DNA of 8,243 nucleotides from JBBQIY01 sp964618405 (GTDB lineage Bacteria > Verrucomicrobiota > Kiritimatiellia > RFP12 > UBA3636). Numbering within the stretch: the first letter of the stretch is position 1; every line of letters starts with the position of its first letter. The DNA lies in assembly GCA_964618405.1 (NCBI GenBank), contig CAZUAY010000180.1, positions 1-8,243 on the forward strand. The letters run 5' to 3'. Under the pieces are notes generated by a model. The model was not told where the DNA came from. It made no database searches and saw only the letters and a program-made list of their open reading frames with translations. A program made the position numbers and the translations under genes. Below are positions 1 through 6,871 of the stretch, in pieces.

Positions 1-2103
1 GAATCTAATTATTCTTTCCGGATGCGCATGCGCGAAATACACCGACCTGATCGACAGAATGTCTTGGCGAGATGTCAGCCTGGCGAGATCGAACTGAATG
101 CGTCATGGACGCTAGCCCTGAGTGGCGAGTTCGGTTCTGGGGGGCACAAAGCGTTCGCCGATTTTCAGGACTACTTGTGGGTGAGCATGAATCTGTCTTT
201 GCGTAGTGTAAACTCCGATGAAATTGCGACCTCAACTCTACACTTGTGCCAAGGACCGGTTGAAGGGCCCAAGGGAAGTTTCGATTTGGACGTGACGGAT
301 ACCGGCATTATCCTGACCACGCCCAGCTTGTGTGGACTTTGGAGTGGCATCGTTTATCTTGAGGATACGATGAACCTTCGCGAGGCGCCGATGCTTCCGC
401 TCGGCCTTCAAGAACGCCGCCCCCTCATTCGTGTCCGCCGGACTCACTCAGGATCGGGCATTGATGATTTTCCCGACTGGCAGCTCTGCGCTATCGCACA
501 TGCTGGATTTAATACGATCGATGTTTTTCTTAAAGGCTTCGACCAGACTACTCAGGGCTACTGCAATGTTAAGGAGCTCATCGACCGCGCGGAGGAATAC
601 GGGCTCGATACTTTCATCTACAATTACATGCCGAGCTACAAGCATCCCGACGATTCCGACGCGGAGGCTTTTTTTGATTCAATCTACGGCGAGATGTTTC
701 GCCGTTACCCCAAGGCTATGGGTATCGGGCTCTGCGGCGAATCGCTTGAATTTCCCAGTAAGGATCCTGCTACGAGCGGAAAACGCTGGCGCGAAAACAC
801 GCAAGATGGCATTCCCGACACCCGTCCCAGCCCCGGCTGGTGGCCTTGTACAGACTACCCAGCTTACCTGAGTGCCATCGCACGCGCTATCCGGCGGGTC
901 AAGCCTGATGCCGAAATCATTTTCAATACCTACAACTGGTGCTCTGCGCCACAAGAACAACGCCGGAAGTTTCTTGAATCCCTGCCGAAGGACATCATTG
1001 TCCAGACAACCTTTGAGGTCTTCAAGATCAACCGGATCGACGGCCTGAGTTATCCGATTCGGGACTATTCAATTCTGGCAACAGAAGCGGGCGACTACTT
1101 CAAAACGGAATGCGCCATGGCGCATGAACTCGACCTCGAACTTTGTGCGACGACGAATACGATTGGCGCAACGTGGGATTTCGGCACTGCACCTTATGTT
1201 CCAACCCCGTATCGCTGGATCAAACGTTTCCACCATCTCAATGAAGCACTGGAAAAGTGGGGCCTCACTCGCCATTACGAAACGCACCATTACGGCTGGT
1301 GGCCCAACGCGGTGATTGATCTGCGCAAGGCGAACGTCTGGTCACCCCGAGAGGAAGACCTCGAAGGCTTGCTGCACCGACTGGCGGTTCGGGATTACGG
1401 TGAAGGCGCCGCTGATCGCGTACTCTCTGCTTGGCGATTCTGGAGCGAAGCGATGGACTATTACGTTGCCTCCGCCGAAGACCAATATGGACCGTGGCGG
1501 GTGGGTCCGGCTTATCCGCTGATTTTCCAGCCAAACCTTACCAGCACCCTGACCCGCAAGGAGATTGATTTTCCAGCAGCACCCCATGCCCACTTCGGGG
1601 GGCGTATTGTTAAAACGCTCTATCAACCTTACGAAAACCGGCAGCAGTCACCCGGCCCACTCCGCTTCCCCAAAGAACTCAAGCGGCTTGAGCAGATGCT
1701 AAAATTGTGGCGCTTGGGCGAAGCCGAGCTAGAAGCGGCGCTGGCCGACATGCCCGCCGCCAAGCGCGCGGATGGAGAACGACTCTTGGCGCTGGGGCGT
1801 TTTATCCTCCACTCGATCATCACCACCATCCACGTCAAACGCTGGTGGCTCTTGAACACACGCCTGCTCGCGTCAGACAACGTGGCAGCCATGCTGTCGA
1901 TCCTCGATGAACTCGTCGCGTTAGCCGAAGCAGAGATCCAAAATGCCTTTGAAACCATTCCTATCGTTCAAATCGATTCACGTATAGGCTGGGAACCGAG
2001 CATGGAATACGTCTGCGATCCATGGCATCTCGAATGGAAAATTCGCCAAGTTAAAAGCGCCTTACGGGAAATCGACACGTACCGTGAGATGTTGGAGTTG
2101 TAG
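1..2103 (+). CDS. Putative glycoside hydrolase, GH20/GH67-like TIM barrel; start may lie left of window
   Basis: The frame is open from base 1. The first in-frame ATG is at 22 (693 residues to the TAG at 2101-2103), with another ATG at 28. No Shine-Dalgarno sequence precedes either, so the true start may be outside the window. Roughly the first 130 residues resemble the beta-rich domain that precedes the barrel in GH20/GH67-type enzymes. Then comes a long alpha/beta region: GIGLCGESLEF (Glu240 and Glu243, numbered from the ATG at 22), a Trp-rich GWWPCTDYP, TTFEVF (Glu332) and ETHHYGWWP (Glu420, His422, His423). Buried acids with aromatic residues at barrel strand ends suit sugar binding. The last 150 or so residues look helical. 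From memory, similar uncharacterised proteins occur in Kiritimatiellota and Firmicutes. No signal peptide is visible from these starts. Family assignment and substrate are inference; which acid is catalytic cannot be decided here. Confidence 0.6.
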   Translation, partial: ESNYSFRMRMREIHRPDRQNVLARCQPGEIELNASWTLALSGEFGSGGHKAFADFQDYLWVSMNLSLRSVNSDEIATSTLHLCQGPVEGPKGSFDLDVTDTGIILTTPSLCGLWSGIVYLEDTMNLREAPMLPLGLQERRPLIRVRRTHSGSGIDDFPDWQLCAIAHAGFNTIDVFLKGFDQTTQGYCNVKELIDRAEEYGLDTFIYNYMPSYKHPDDSDAEAFFDSIYGEMFRRYPKAMGIGLCGESLEFPSKDPATSGKRWRENTQDGIPDTRPSPGWWPCTDYPAYLSAIARAIRRVKPDAEIIFNTYNWCSAPQEQRRKFLESLPKDIIVQTTFEVFKINRIDGLSYPIRDYSILATEAGDYFKTECAMAHELDLELCATTNTIGATWDFGTAPYVPTPYRWIKRFHHLNEALEKWGLTRHYETHHYGWWPNAVIDLRKANVWSPREEDLEGLLHRLAVRDYGEGAADRVLSAWRFWSEAMDYYVASAEDQYGPWRVGPAYPLIFQPNLTSTLTRKEIDFPAAPHAHFGGRIVKTLYQPYENRQQSPGPLRFPKELKRLEQMLKLWRLGEAELEAALADMPAAKRADGERLLALGRFILHSIITTIHVKRWWLLNTRLLASDNVAAMLSILDELVALAEAEIQNAFETIPIVQIDSRIGWEPSMEYVCDPWHLEWKIRQVKSALREIDTYREMLEL

Positions 2104-2105
2104 AA

Positions 2106-2139
2106 GTCGCGAGGGGTGAGTGGCGAGTCGCGAGGGCTG
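2106..2139. repeat. Degenerate 7-nt tandem repeat (GTSGCGA type)
   Basis: Starting three bases after the glycoside hydrolase stop codon there are four consecutive heptamers: GTCGCGA (2106-2112), GGGGTGA (2113-2119), GTGGCGA (2120-2126) and GTCGCGA (2127-2133), then a partial GGGCTG. The register and consensus match the heptamer arrays near the right end of the window (8043-8077 and 8136-8170). No hairpin or T-tract is associated with it, so it does not look like a terminator. Confidence 0.7.
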
Positions 2140-2178
2140 TTAAAATCTATAGCAGTATAAACACATAAAATTTCACGG

Positions 2179-2207
2179 TTGAGCGTGTCGCCTAAAAGGT
2201 ATACAAT
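2179..2207 (+). promoter_or_regulatory. Candidate sigma70-type promoter for the four-gene cluster
   Basis: A -35-like TTGAGC (2179-2184) is separated by 17 nt from a -10-like TACAAT (2202-2207). It lies upstream of the first cluster gene and would give a leader of about 37 nt. The spacing is ideal and the -10 differs from consensus at one position. This is a pattern match only. The sigma factor preferences of this organism are unknown. Confidence 0.45.
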
Positions 2208-2250
2208 GACGTGATGAGCAATGGACCCTACATTAAAATGAGGAACGCAG

Positions 2251-2628
2251 ATGAATAAGCTACCGGAAAACATTACAAAAGCCTGGGACGAGCGCGAAGG
2301 CGCCCTCGTATTAACGACGGTAAGTGAGAAAGGAATACCCAACTCGGTTTATGTCCTCTCGGTTGCTCTGTCTGGTGATAATAGGATCGTTGTCGCGGAC
2401 AATTATTTCGATAAGACGCGACATAACATTCTTCACGGTAGTACCGGCAGCATTCTCTTCATGGGGCCAAACCGTAAGGCGTATCAAGCGAAGGGTAAAC
2501 TAGAATACCACACAAATGGCCCAATTTTCGATGACATGAAGAAGTGGAATCCAGAAAAGCATCCTGGACATGCCGCCTTGGCACTTGTCGTAGAAGAAGT
2601 GTATTCGGGTGCCGAGCGTATTTTCTAG
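2251..2628 (+). CDS. FMN-binding split-barrel protein, pyridoxamine 5'-phosphate oxidase-like family
   Basis: A 125-residue protein with ATG at 2251 and AGGAA at 2241-2245, a normal ribosome-binding spacing. The single-domain length, the strand pattern (GALVLTTVSEKG; NRIVVADN) and the DKTRHN segment (Lys55-Thr56, Asn59) fit the FMN-binding split barrel. In that family the K-T-x-x-N segment lies by the FMN phosphate. The size and the ending in a hydrophobic strand (HAALALVVEEVYS) resemble the small dimeric FMN-binding protein of Desulfovibrio more than true PdxH enzymes, which are much longer. The likely role is a soluble flavin electron carrier or flavin reductase in the cytoplasm. It is the first gene of the cluster, 28 nt before a reductase that could reduce its FMN. 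The partner and substrate are inferred from position. The fold assignment is fairly secure; the reaction is not. Confidence 0.8.
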   Translation: MNKLPENITKAWDEREGALVLTTVSEKGIPNSVYVLSVALSGDNRIVVADNYFDKTRHNILHGSTGSILFMGPNRKAYQAKGKLEYHTNGPIFDDMKKWNPEKHPGHAALALVVEEVYSGAERIF

Positions 2629-2656
2629 GTTTTATCGCTCGACGAGGAACTGATTT

Positions 2657-3310
2657 ATGGATGAACGACCCCGACATTACATCGACAATGTAAGACATCT
2701 CACAGACGAGACTTTTGTGATCCGGATTGATCGCCATTCGTTCTTGGCACAAGCAGGCCAGCACGTGACCTTGGGGCCCAGTAAGTTTGCGATCAACCGC
2801 GAGTTTTCGATCTATTCACCTCCGAACGACGCTCACATCGAGTTCCTCATCAAGGCGCGCGCGGGTAGCGAGACCGCACTTGCCCTGCAGAAGGCAAAAC
2901 CCGGTGATGAGGTCGATCTTGCAGGCCCTTACGGCGAATTTCTGATAACCCACCCCGAGGATAGGTCGCGGCGCTACCTCTTCATTGCTACTGGCGTCGG
3001 AATCGCTCCCTTCCACTGCTTTGTTGCGCACCATCCCAACCTCGATTACACCCTCGTGCATGGCATCCGGCGACTGGAAGATCGCTACGATCTGTCCGAC
3101 TATGAGCGGAGCCGCTACATCGCCTGTGTCAGCCGGGAGGAAGGCGGCGACTTCAACGGCCGTGTCACCGACTACCTGCGGGCCAATCCTGTTGACCCCG
3201 AACGGCTCTGCTATATTTGTGGCCGCAGCAACATGGTGGCCACCGTGTATGACTTGCTACGCGAGCAAGGCGTTCCTAGTAATAATCTCGTCACGGAAAC
3301 ATTCTTCTGA
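2657..3310 (+). CDS. Ferredoxin-NADP reductase-like FAD/NAD(P)-binding oxidoreductase
   Basis: A 217-residue cytoplasmic flavoprotein with ATG at 2657 and GAGGAA at 2644-2649. The N-terminal half is an FAD-binding beta barrel with the RxFSxYS signature (Arg48 to Ser54) that contacts FAD, followed by GPYGEF (90-95). The C-terminal half is the NAD(P)-binding domain with ATGVGIAPF (111-119), CGR (188-190) and a terminal aromatic pair ending at Phe217. There is no cysteine motif for a 2Fe-2S cluster and no fused ferredoxin domain. It should therefore pass electrons from NAD(P)H to a separate acceptor. The gene just upstream encodes a small FMN protein that could be that acceptor, and the radical SAM enzyme encoded next needs a reductant. 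NADH versus NADPH preference cannot be read here. Flavodoxin/ferredoxin reductase and hydroxylase-reductase subunits share this architecture, so the specific partner remains inference. Confidence 0.85.
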   Translation: MDERPRHYIDNVRHLTDETFVIRIDRHSFLAQAGQHVTLGPSKFAINREFSIYSPPNDAHIEFLIKARAGSETALALQKAKPGDEVDLAGPYGEFLITHPEDRSRRYLFIATGVGIAPFHCFVAHHPNLDYTLVHGIRRLEDRYDLSDYERSRYIACVSREEGGDFNGRVTDYLRANPVDPERLCYICGRSNMVATVYDLLREQGVPSNNLVTETFF

Positions 3311-3314
3311 TAAA

Positions 3315-3350
3315 CTTTGTCGAAAGCTTTGTCGAGAACTTTGTCAAAAA
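3315..3350 (+). repeat. 12-nt tandem repeat, three copies, before the radical SAM gene
   Basis: CTTTGTC recurs at 3315-3321, 3327-3333 and 3339-3345, exactly 12 nt apart, giving CTTTGTCGAAAG, CTTTGTCGAGAA and CTTTGTCAAAAA. It starts five bases after the reductase stop codon. It is in frame with the radical SAM gene and supplies three in-frame TTG codons, so it could be translated if initiation occurs upstream of the preferred ATG. Confidence 0.8.
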
Positions 3351-3394
3351 AATCCTTACGCCTTCCGAGCTTCCTTGCAGAAAGACCAAAATCT

Positions 3395-4903
3395 ATGAAA
3401 GTTGCTATCTCCTACCCTCCCATCGTGAATGAACGCGGCCAGGTCGCCATGGTCTCGCAGAACCGAAATGTTCAGTATTTCAAAACACCCACCTATCTGA
3501 TGCCGGTTATCCATGCGCAGGCAGCGACTTGGCTACGCGACATCGGTTGCGATGTGCGTTGGGACGACGGCAATGCACAGTTGAAAACGTTCGACGAGTG
3601 GTATGCGGGGCTTGTGGCCTGGAACCCCGATGTCGTGGTCTTCGAGAGCACCACGCCCGTCATGAAATTCTACTGGAAGTTGATTGATCGTTTGAAAGGC
3701 GATTTGCCCAAAACGATTGTTATCATGACTGGCTACCATTCCATGCGAAAGCCTGACGAGACCCTGGAAGCCTCGAAGGCCGATATCGTACTGCTCAGCA
3801 ACCATGTCGATTTCGTGCTGCATAATTTGATTCCATTTATCGAGAAAAATGAAGACTGGCGCACGAGTTGCACGATCGAAGGACTCGTGTTGCGTGTCGA
3901 TGAGAAGAACACGCGCTCCACCGGAACCTTCAAACGCGTGGAGAATCTCGATCTAGCGCCCGATGTCGATCGCGACCTCGTTGAGTGGAAGCGCTATGCC
4001 TACGAGAACGGGAACTTCCTGCGTACGCCGGGAACTTACGCCACCAGCGTCATCCGCGATTGCACCTTTGGGAAATGTACGTTCTGCCGTTACAACGGAC
4101 CTGAACTGACCTTCTCGATTCGCTCGGTTGAGAAGAGTCTGGACGAATATCAGCGCCTAATTGAGGATTATGGAGTCAAAGAAATTTTTGACGACTCGGG
4201 CGTGTGGTACCGCGGCGAACAGGCTCGCGCCTTCGCTCGGGGCATCATTGAGCGCGGCCTTCACAAGCGTGGCTGTTACTTTGGGATCAACACCCGTTTT
4301 GGTTATCTGGATGAAGAGACCATTGCGTTACTCGGGAAGGCTAATTTCCGCTTCATACTCGTGGGGCTGGAGGCGGCCGATGAAGAGACCCTGAAGCGCC
4401 TCAATAAGGGTTATCTGCCGCATCAAGCCTACCAGAATCTCAAGCACTTCACAAAGTACGGACTTCATCCGCACTTGACGATCATGGTGGGCTACTACTG
4501 GCAAACTGCTGAACAACTCGCGCTAACGGTTAGTACCGTCAAAGACATGATGTTCAAGGGAATCGCCCGCACCCTGCAGGTGACGATCTGCACACCACTG
4601 GATTTCACTCCTTATCACAAGGAGTGCATTGAAAACAAAGTGCTGTTGACCGATGATTATGACGACTTCGATATGAGCCGTCTCATTGTCAAAACCCCGC
4701 TCCCTCATGAAGCGTACTACAAGGCAATCAAAGCCATGTACGGAGTCGCCATCAGCCCCCGCTTCTTGTTCCGGCAGATCCGTTTCATGCTAACCTCAGG
4801 ACGGATCCGCGACACCGAATTTCTTTTCCGCTACGGTTGGCGCGCGCTGCGTCGCGTACGCAACCACGTTTACAACCTCACCTCTCGCGGGATGAAGGAG
4901 TGA
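3395..4903 (+). CDS. Cobalamin-binding-type radical SAM enzyme with CX4CX2C motif
   Basis: With ATG at 3395 this is a 502-residue protein. I chose that start because the family-like sequence (MKVAISYPP) begins there. An in-frame TTG at 3317 would only add repeat-encoded residues. Residues 1 to about 150 form a Rossmann-like domain placed as in B12-binding radical SAM proteins (segments ending in VVVFEST and IVIMTGYHS). As is usual in that class, no DxHxxG motif is visible. The radical SAM core starts near 215. The cluster ligands are Cys223, Cys228 and Cys231 in RDCTFGKCTFCRY, which is CX4CX2C instead of the usual CX3CX2C. The later GLEAADEETLKRLNKGY (Glu326) is typical of the core. Such enzymes often methylate unactivated carbon or rearrange lipids, cofactors or RNA. 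No substrate can be named. The two flavoproteins encoded upstream could supply the reducing electrons. Confidence 0.85.
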   Translation: MKVAISYPPIVNERGQVAMVSQNRNVQYFKTPTYLMPVIHAQAATWLRDIGCDVRWDDGNAQLKTFDEWYAGLVAWNPDVVVFESTTPVMKFYWKLIDRLKGDLPKTIVIMTGYHSMRKPDETLEASKADIVLLSNHVDFVLHNLIPFIEKNEDWRTSCTIEGLVLRVDEKNTRSTGTFKRVENLDLAPDVDRDLVEWKRYAYENGNFLRTPGTYATSVIRDCTFGKCTFCRYNGPELTFSIRSVEKSLDEYQRLIEDYGVKEIFDDSGVWYRGEQARAFARGIIERGLHKRGCYFGINTRFGYLDEETIALLGKANFRFILVGLEAADEETLKRLNKGYLPHQAYQNLKHFTKYGLHPHLTIMVGYYWQTAEQLALTVSTVKDMMFKGIARTLQVTICTPLDFTPYHKECIENKVLLTDDYDDFDMSRLIVKTPLPHEAYYKAIKAMYGVAISPRFLFRQIRFMLTSGRIRDTEFLFRYGWRALRRVRNHVYNLTSRGMKE

Positions 4904-4916
4904 CGGACTGCGCATT

Positions 4917-5648
4917 TTGAATACAGTATTGAATAAGCTCAAACAAGCCAAACACGTCGCTATTTTCACGGGGGCAGGTGTTTCAACATTATGCGGCATC
5001 GCGGATTTTCGTGGACCGCAAGGTCTCTACAAAAATCCCGACGCAGAGCGGATTTTTGATATCCATTGGTTTGAGCGCGATCCCTCTGTCTATTACAAAG
5101 GCTGTAGGGAACTCGTCTATGGTTTGCGTCACTACCAGCCAGGTTCCGCACATCTGGCAATCGCTCGCCTTGAACAGGTGGGAATCGTCAAAGGCGTCAT
5201 CACACAAAACATCGACATGCTGCACCAAAAAGCAGGATCGAAAAACGTGTATGAAATCCACGGGTCGCCCTTGCTTCATCATTGTTATGAATGCGGACAC
5301 GAGCTTGGCTTCGAAGCCATTTGTACATTATTAGAAACTGCGGATGTCGCCCGTTGTAAAATCTGCAACGCTGCTTATAAGCCGGATATCACCTTCTTTG
5401 GGGAAGTACCACCGGAAGGGGCGTTCAACAATGCGGTGGCGCTCGCGGAGCAGGCCGACCTTATGGTCGTGCTCGGCTCTTCGCTCACCGTTCAGCCAGC
5501 GGCATCTCTCCCACTTCTGACCCTACGCGCCGGTGGCGAATTGATCATCGTGAACGCGCAATCAACACCGCTCGATCATCATGCCATCGCTCGCTACCCT
5601 GATATCGCGGCCTTTGCCACCGCTGTTTTAGACGCTTGGGCGGAATAG
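4917..5648 (+). CDS. Sir2-family NAD-dependent protein deacylase (sirtuin)
   Basis: 243 residues if read from TTG at 4917. All sirtuin landmarks are present: the NAD-binding GAGVSTLCGIADFRGPQGLY (19-38), TQNIDMLHQKAG (96-107), catalytic His115 in EIHGS, four zinc cysteines (Cys123, Cys126, Cys147, Cys150), the FFGE segment (160-163) and GSSLTVQPA (187-195). The enzyme uses NAD to remove acyl groups from lysines. The Tyr-x-x-Arg pair of succinyl-specific sirtuins appears absent (the corresponding stretch reads YYKGCRE), and DFRGPQGLY resembles bacterial deacetylase types such as Thermotoga Sir2, so deacetylation is more likely. The gene starts within 13 nt of the radical SAM stop. AAGGAG at 4895-4900 is 16 nt from this TTG but only 7 nt from an in-frame CTG at 4908, so the start is uncertain. 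It converges with the next gene, 23 nt away. Confidence 0.93.
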   Translation: MNTVLNKLKQAKHVAIFTGAGVSTLCGIADFRGPQGLYKNPDAERIFDIHWFERDPSVYYKGCRELVYGLRHYQPGSAHLAIARLEQVGIVKGVITQNIDMLHQKAGSKNVYEIHGSPLLHHCYECGHELGFEAICTLLETADVARCKICNAAYKPDITFFGEVPPEGAFNNAVALAEQADLMVVLGSSLTVQPAASLPLLTLRAGGELIIVNAQSTPLDHHAIARYPDIAAFATAVLDAWAE

Positions 5649-5671
5649 ATTGACAGGGAGCGTTCTACCTT

Positions 5672-6316
5672 CTATTCCTCATTCAGCTCATCAATAAACT
5701 TATCGGCTTGAGCGATGGCAATGTCCATGTCGCGAATCAGGCTGTCTACGTTGGTCTGCACACTCAACAGTTCGTCACGTAACCCCGCTATAGCCTTAGC
5801 ATTCAGGTTATGCTTTAAATACAGCACCTGATCGCGCAGGGGCACGAGCACAGGCTCTAACTTGGCTTCTGCCCTTTTCATCGACTTCATGAGTTCTTCA
5901 TATTTCGCCTTCGTGATGTCGTATTTCTGCTGGCTGGATTTCCGCAGAACGTCGCTGGAGAATTGTTTGATCTCGCTGCGCCATTCCGCGAAGAGCGCGT
6001 TCGACACATTCTCGACAGCGCCGATTCGCTCATGCACAGCGGTTGCTTGAGACTCGCTCTTCTTCAACGTCGAATTGAGTTTGTCGTATTCTTTCTCAAG
6101 ATCGCCACCTTTGAAGGTGATAACGTTCTTGAATTCTTCCATGGCTGATAGAAACTGTTTTTTCGCTTCCTCCTGCGTGTCGCGTGCTTCCTTGACACGA
6201 TCCATCATAATGTCACGCTTGTGTACACCCAGGTTCTCCATGGTTTTGTAGTACAGAGAGCTACAGCCGCTTAGTCCAAGTAACATTGCGGCAAAAACAA
6301 GCAATCGAATTTTCAT
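5672..6316 (-). CDS. DUF2959-like lipoprotein with long coiled-coil helices
   Basis: 214 residues from ATG at 6316-6314, preceded by a GAAGGG-type ribosome-binding sequence. A longer frame from 6364 only adds a charged stretch before the signal sequence and was not used. MKIRLLVFAAMLLGLSGC is a lipoprotein signal peptide with the lipobox cysteine at residue 18. Serines after the cysteine, with no aspartate, favour the outer membrane. The mature part is almost all charged, heptad-like helix (for example VKEARDTQEEAKKQF and LEKEYDKLNSTLKKSE), consistent with coiled coil. The opening (SLYYKTMENLGVHKRDIMMDRVKEARD) and the length match my memory of the DUF2959 family, whose function is unknown. 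It lies 107 nt downstream of a second small lipoprotein gene on the same strand, so the two may be co-transcribed. A role in envelope structure is inference. Confidence 0.8.
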   Translation of the reverse strand: MKIRLLVFAAMLLGLSGCSSLYYKTMENLGVHKRDIMMDRVKEARDTQEEAKKQFLSAMEEFKNVITFKGGDLEKEYDKLNSTLKKSESQATAVHERIGAVENVSNALFAEWRSEIKQFSSDVLRKSSQQKYDITKAKYEELMKSMKRAEAKLEPVLVPLRDQVLYLKHNLNAKAIAGLRDELLSVQTNVDSLIRDMDIAIAQADKFIDELNEE

Positions 6317-6423
6317 TTTTCCCTTCTCTTTGAGATCATGCTTGCGTTTGGGAAAGATACACAAACTCGATCAAAAAGCTGTTCGAAGGCGTTACTCCTT
6401 ATCGCCTCACCGCTCTTCTCAAG

Positions 6424-6672
6424 CTATTTTTTAGTCGTTTCATTCGTCGCCGCTGCGGCGGCGACCTTGGTAGTCTCGGGGGTCTCCTCGGCGACTTGGT
6501 CTACCATTTCTACAGCTTCTACTTGCGCAACTTTGGCCCTTTTTTCAGCTCTTTTTTCAGCGCCTGTCAGTGGGGCTGGTTTTAACTTCGGGTTAGCGCA
6601 ACCAGCCAGAGCCATCGCTCCAACTAGTACAAGAGTCACACGACTTTGAATGCTGAATCGTTTCGAGTTCAT
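6424..6672 (-). CDS. Small Ala/Glu/Lys-rich lipoprotein, unknown function
   Basis: 82 residues from ATG at 6672-6670, with AAAGGA (6683-6678) five bases upstream. The first 25 residues are a lipoprotein signal peptide with lipobox LAGC (Cys25). No Asp follows the cysteine, which favours the outer membrane. The rest is low complexity: a Lys/Pro stretch, two EKRA steps, an acidic Val/Glu segment, then an Ala/Thr/Lys-rich tail. It is probably unstructured or a short tether. I recognise no family. The lipobox plus a good ribosome-binding site make it likely to be a real gene. It precedes the DUF2959-like lipoprotein gene on the same strand, and the two may act together at the envelope, for instance as a small anchor and a coiled-coil partner; this pairing is inference. 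Confidence 0.7.
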   Translation of the reverse strand: MNSKRFSIQSRVTLVLVGAMALAGCANPKLKPAPLTGAEKRAEKRAKVAQVEAVEMVDQVAEETPETTKVAAAAATNETTKK

Positions 6673-6740
6673 AACAATCCTTTGCTCTAAACTTATTTTT
6701 GTGATTTTGGACTTTTAATCCTTTATGACGCCGTGATGAT

Positions 6741-6770
6741 ATCTTATTTTCCCCTCGCCGTACAGCATAA
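6741..6770 (-). promoter_or_regulatory. Weak candidate promoter for the lipoprotein pair
   Basis: On the minus strand TTATGC (6770-6765) is followed after 18 nt by TAAGAT (6746-6741), about 70 nt before the small lipoprotein gene. The -35 match is poor. The extended TAAGATAT is the same as in the candidate promoter of the SHD1 gene, which is the main reason to list it. Confidence 0.28.
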
Positions 6771-6780
6771 GTTACCAATA

Positions 6781-6816
6781 ACTCGCCTAATAACTCACTA
6801 AATCACTCGCCAGAAT
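6781..6816. repeat. Degenerate 12-nt repeat with ACTCRC cores
   Basis: ACTCGC (6781-6786), ACTCAC (6793-6798) and ACTCGC (6805-6810) are exactly 12 nt apart, giving ACTCGCCTAATA, ACTCACTAAATC and ACTCGCCAGAAT. On the minus strand the cores read GCGAGT/GTGAGT, the same hexamers that build the heptamer arrays elsewhere in the window, but at a different period. Confidence 0.45.
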
Positions 6817-6871
6817 AACAGGCGTGGTCAGGCGGATGCGGGAACCGACTTCTTCCTCACTTGCCCCTTCA

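Noticed and set aside
1629..1958. 109-codon minus-strand frame inside the glycoside hydrolase gene
   Set aside because: It is antisense to a convincing long frame, has a Ser/Ala/Arg-rich composition typical of a shadow, and shows no start signals.
2214..2258. 14-codon frame (MSNGPYIKM...) starting at the predicted transcription start and overlapping the FMN-protein start by 8 nt
   Set aside because: It could be a leaderless leader peptide, but there is no ribosome-binding site and nothing attenuator-like such as repeated regulatory codons. The length is expected by chance.
2985..3398. 137-codon plus-strand frame overlapping the reductase gene, ending with KLCRKLCRELC-like repeats
   Set aside because: It is out of frame with a well-supported reductase. 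The repeated peptide is just the 12-nt tandem repeat read in another frame.
5649..5671. Bidirectional terminator between the convergent sirtuin and DUF2959 genes
   Set aside because: The 23-nt gap has no inverted repeat or T-tract on either strand that I can see.
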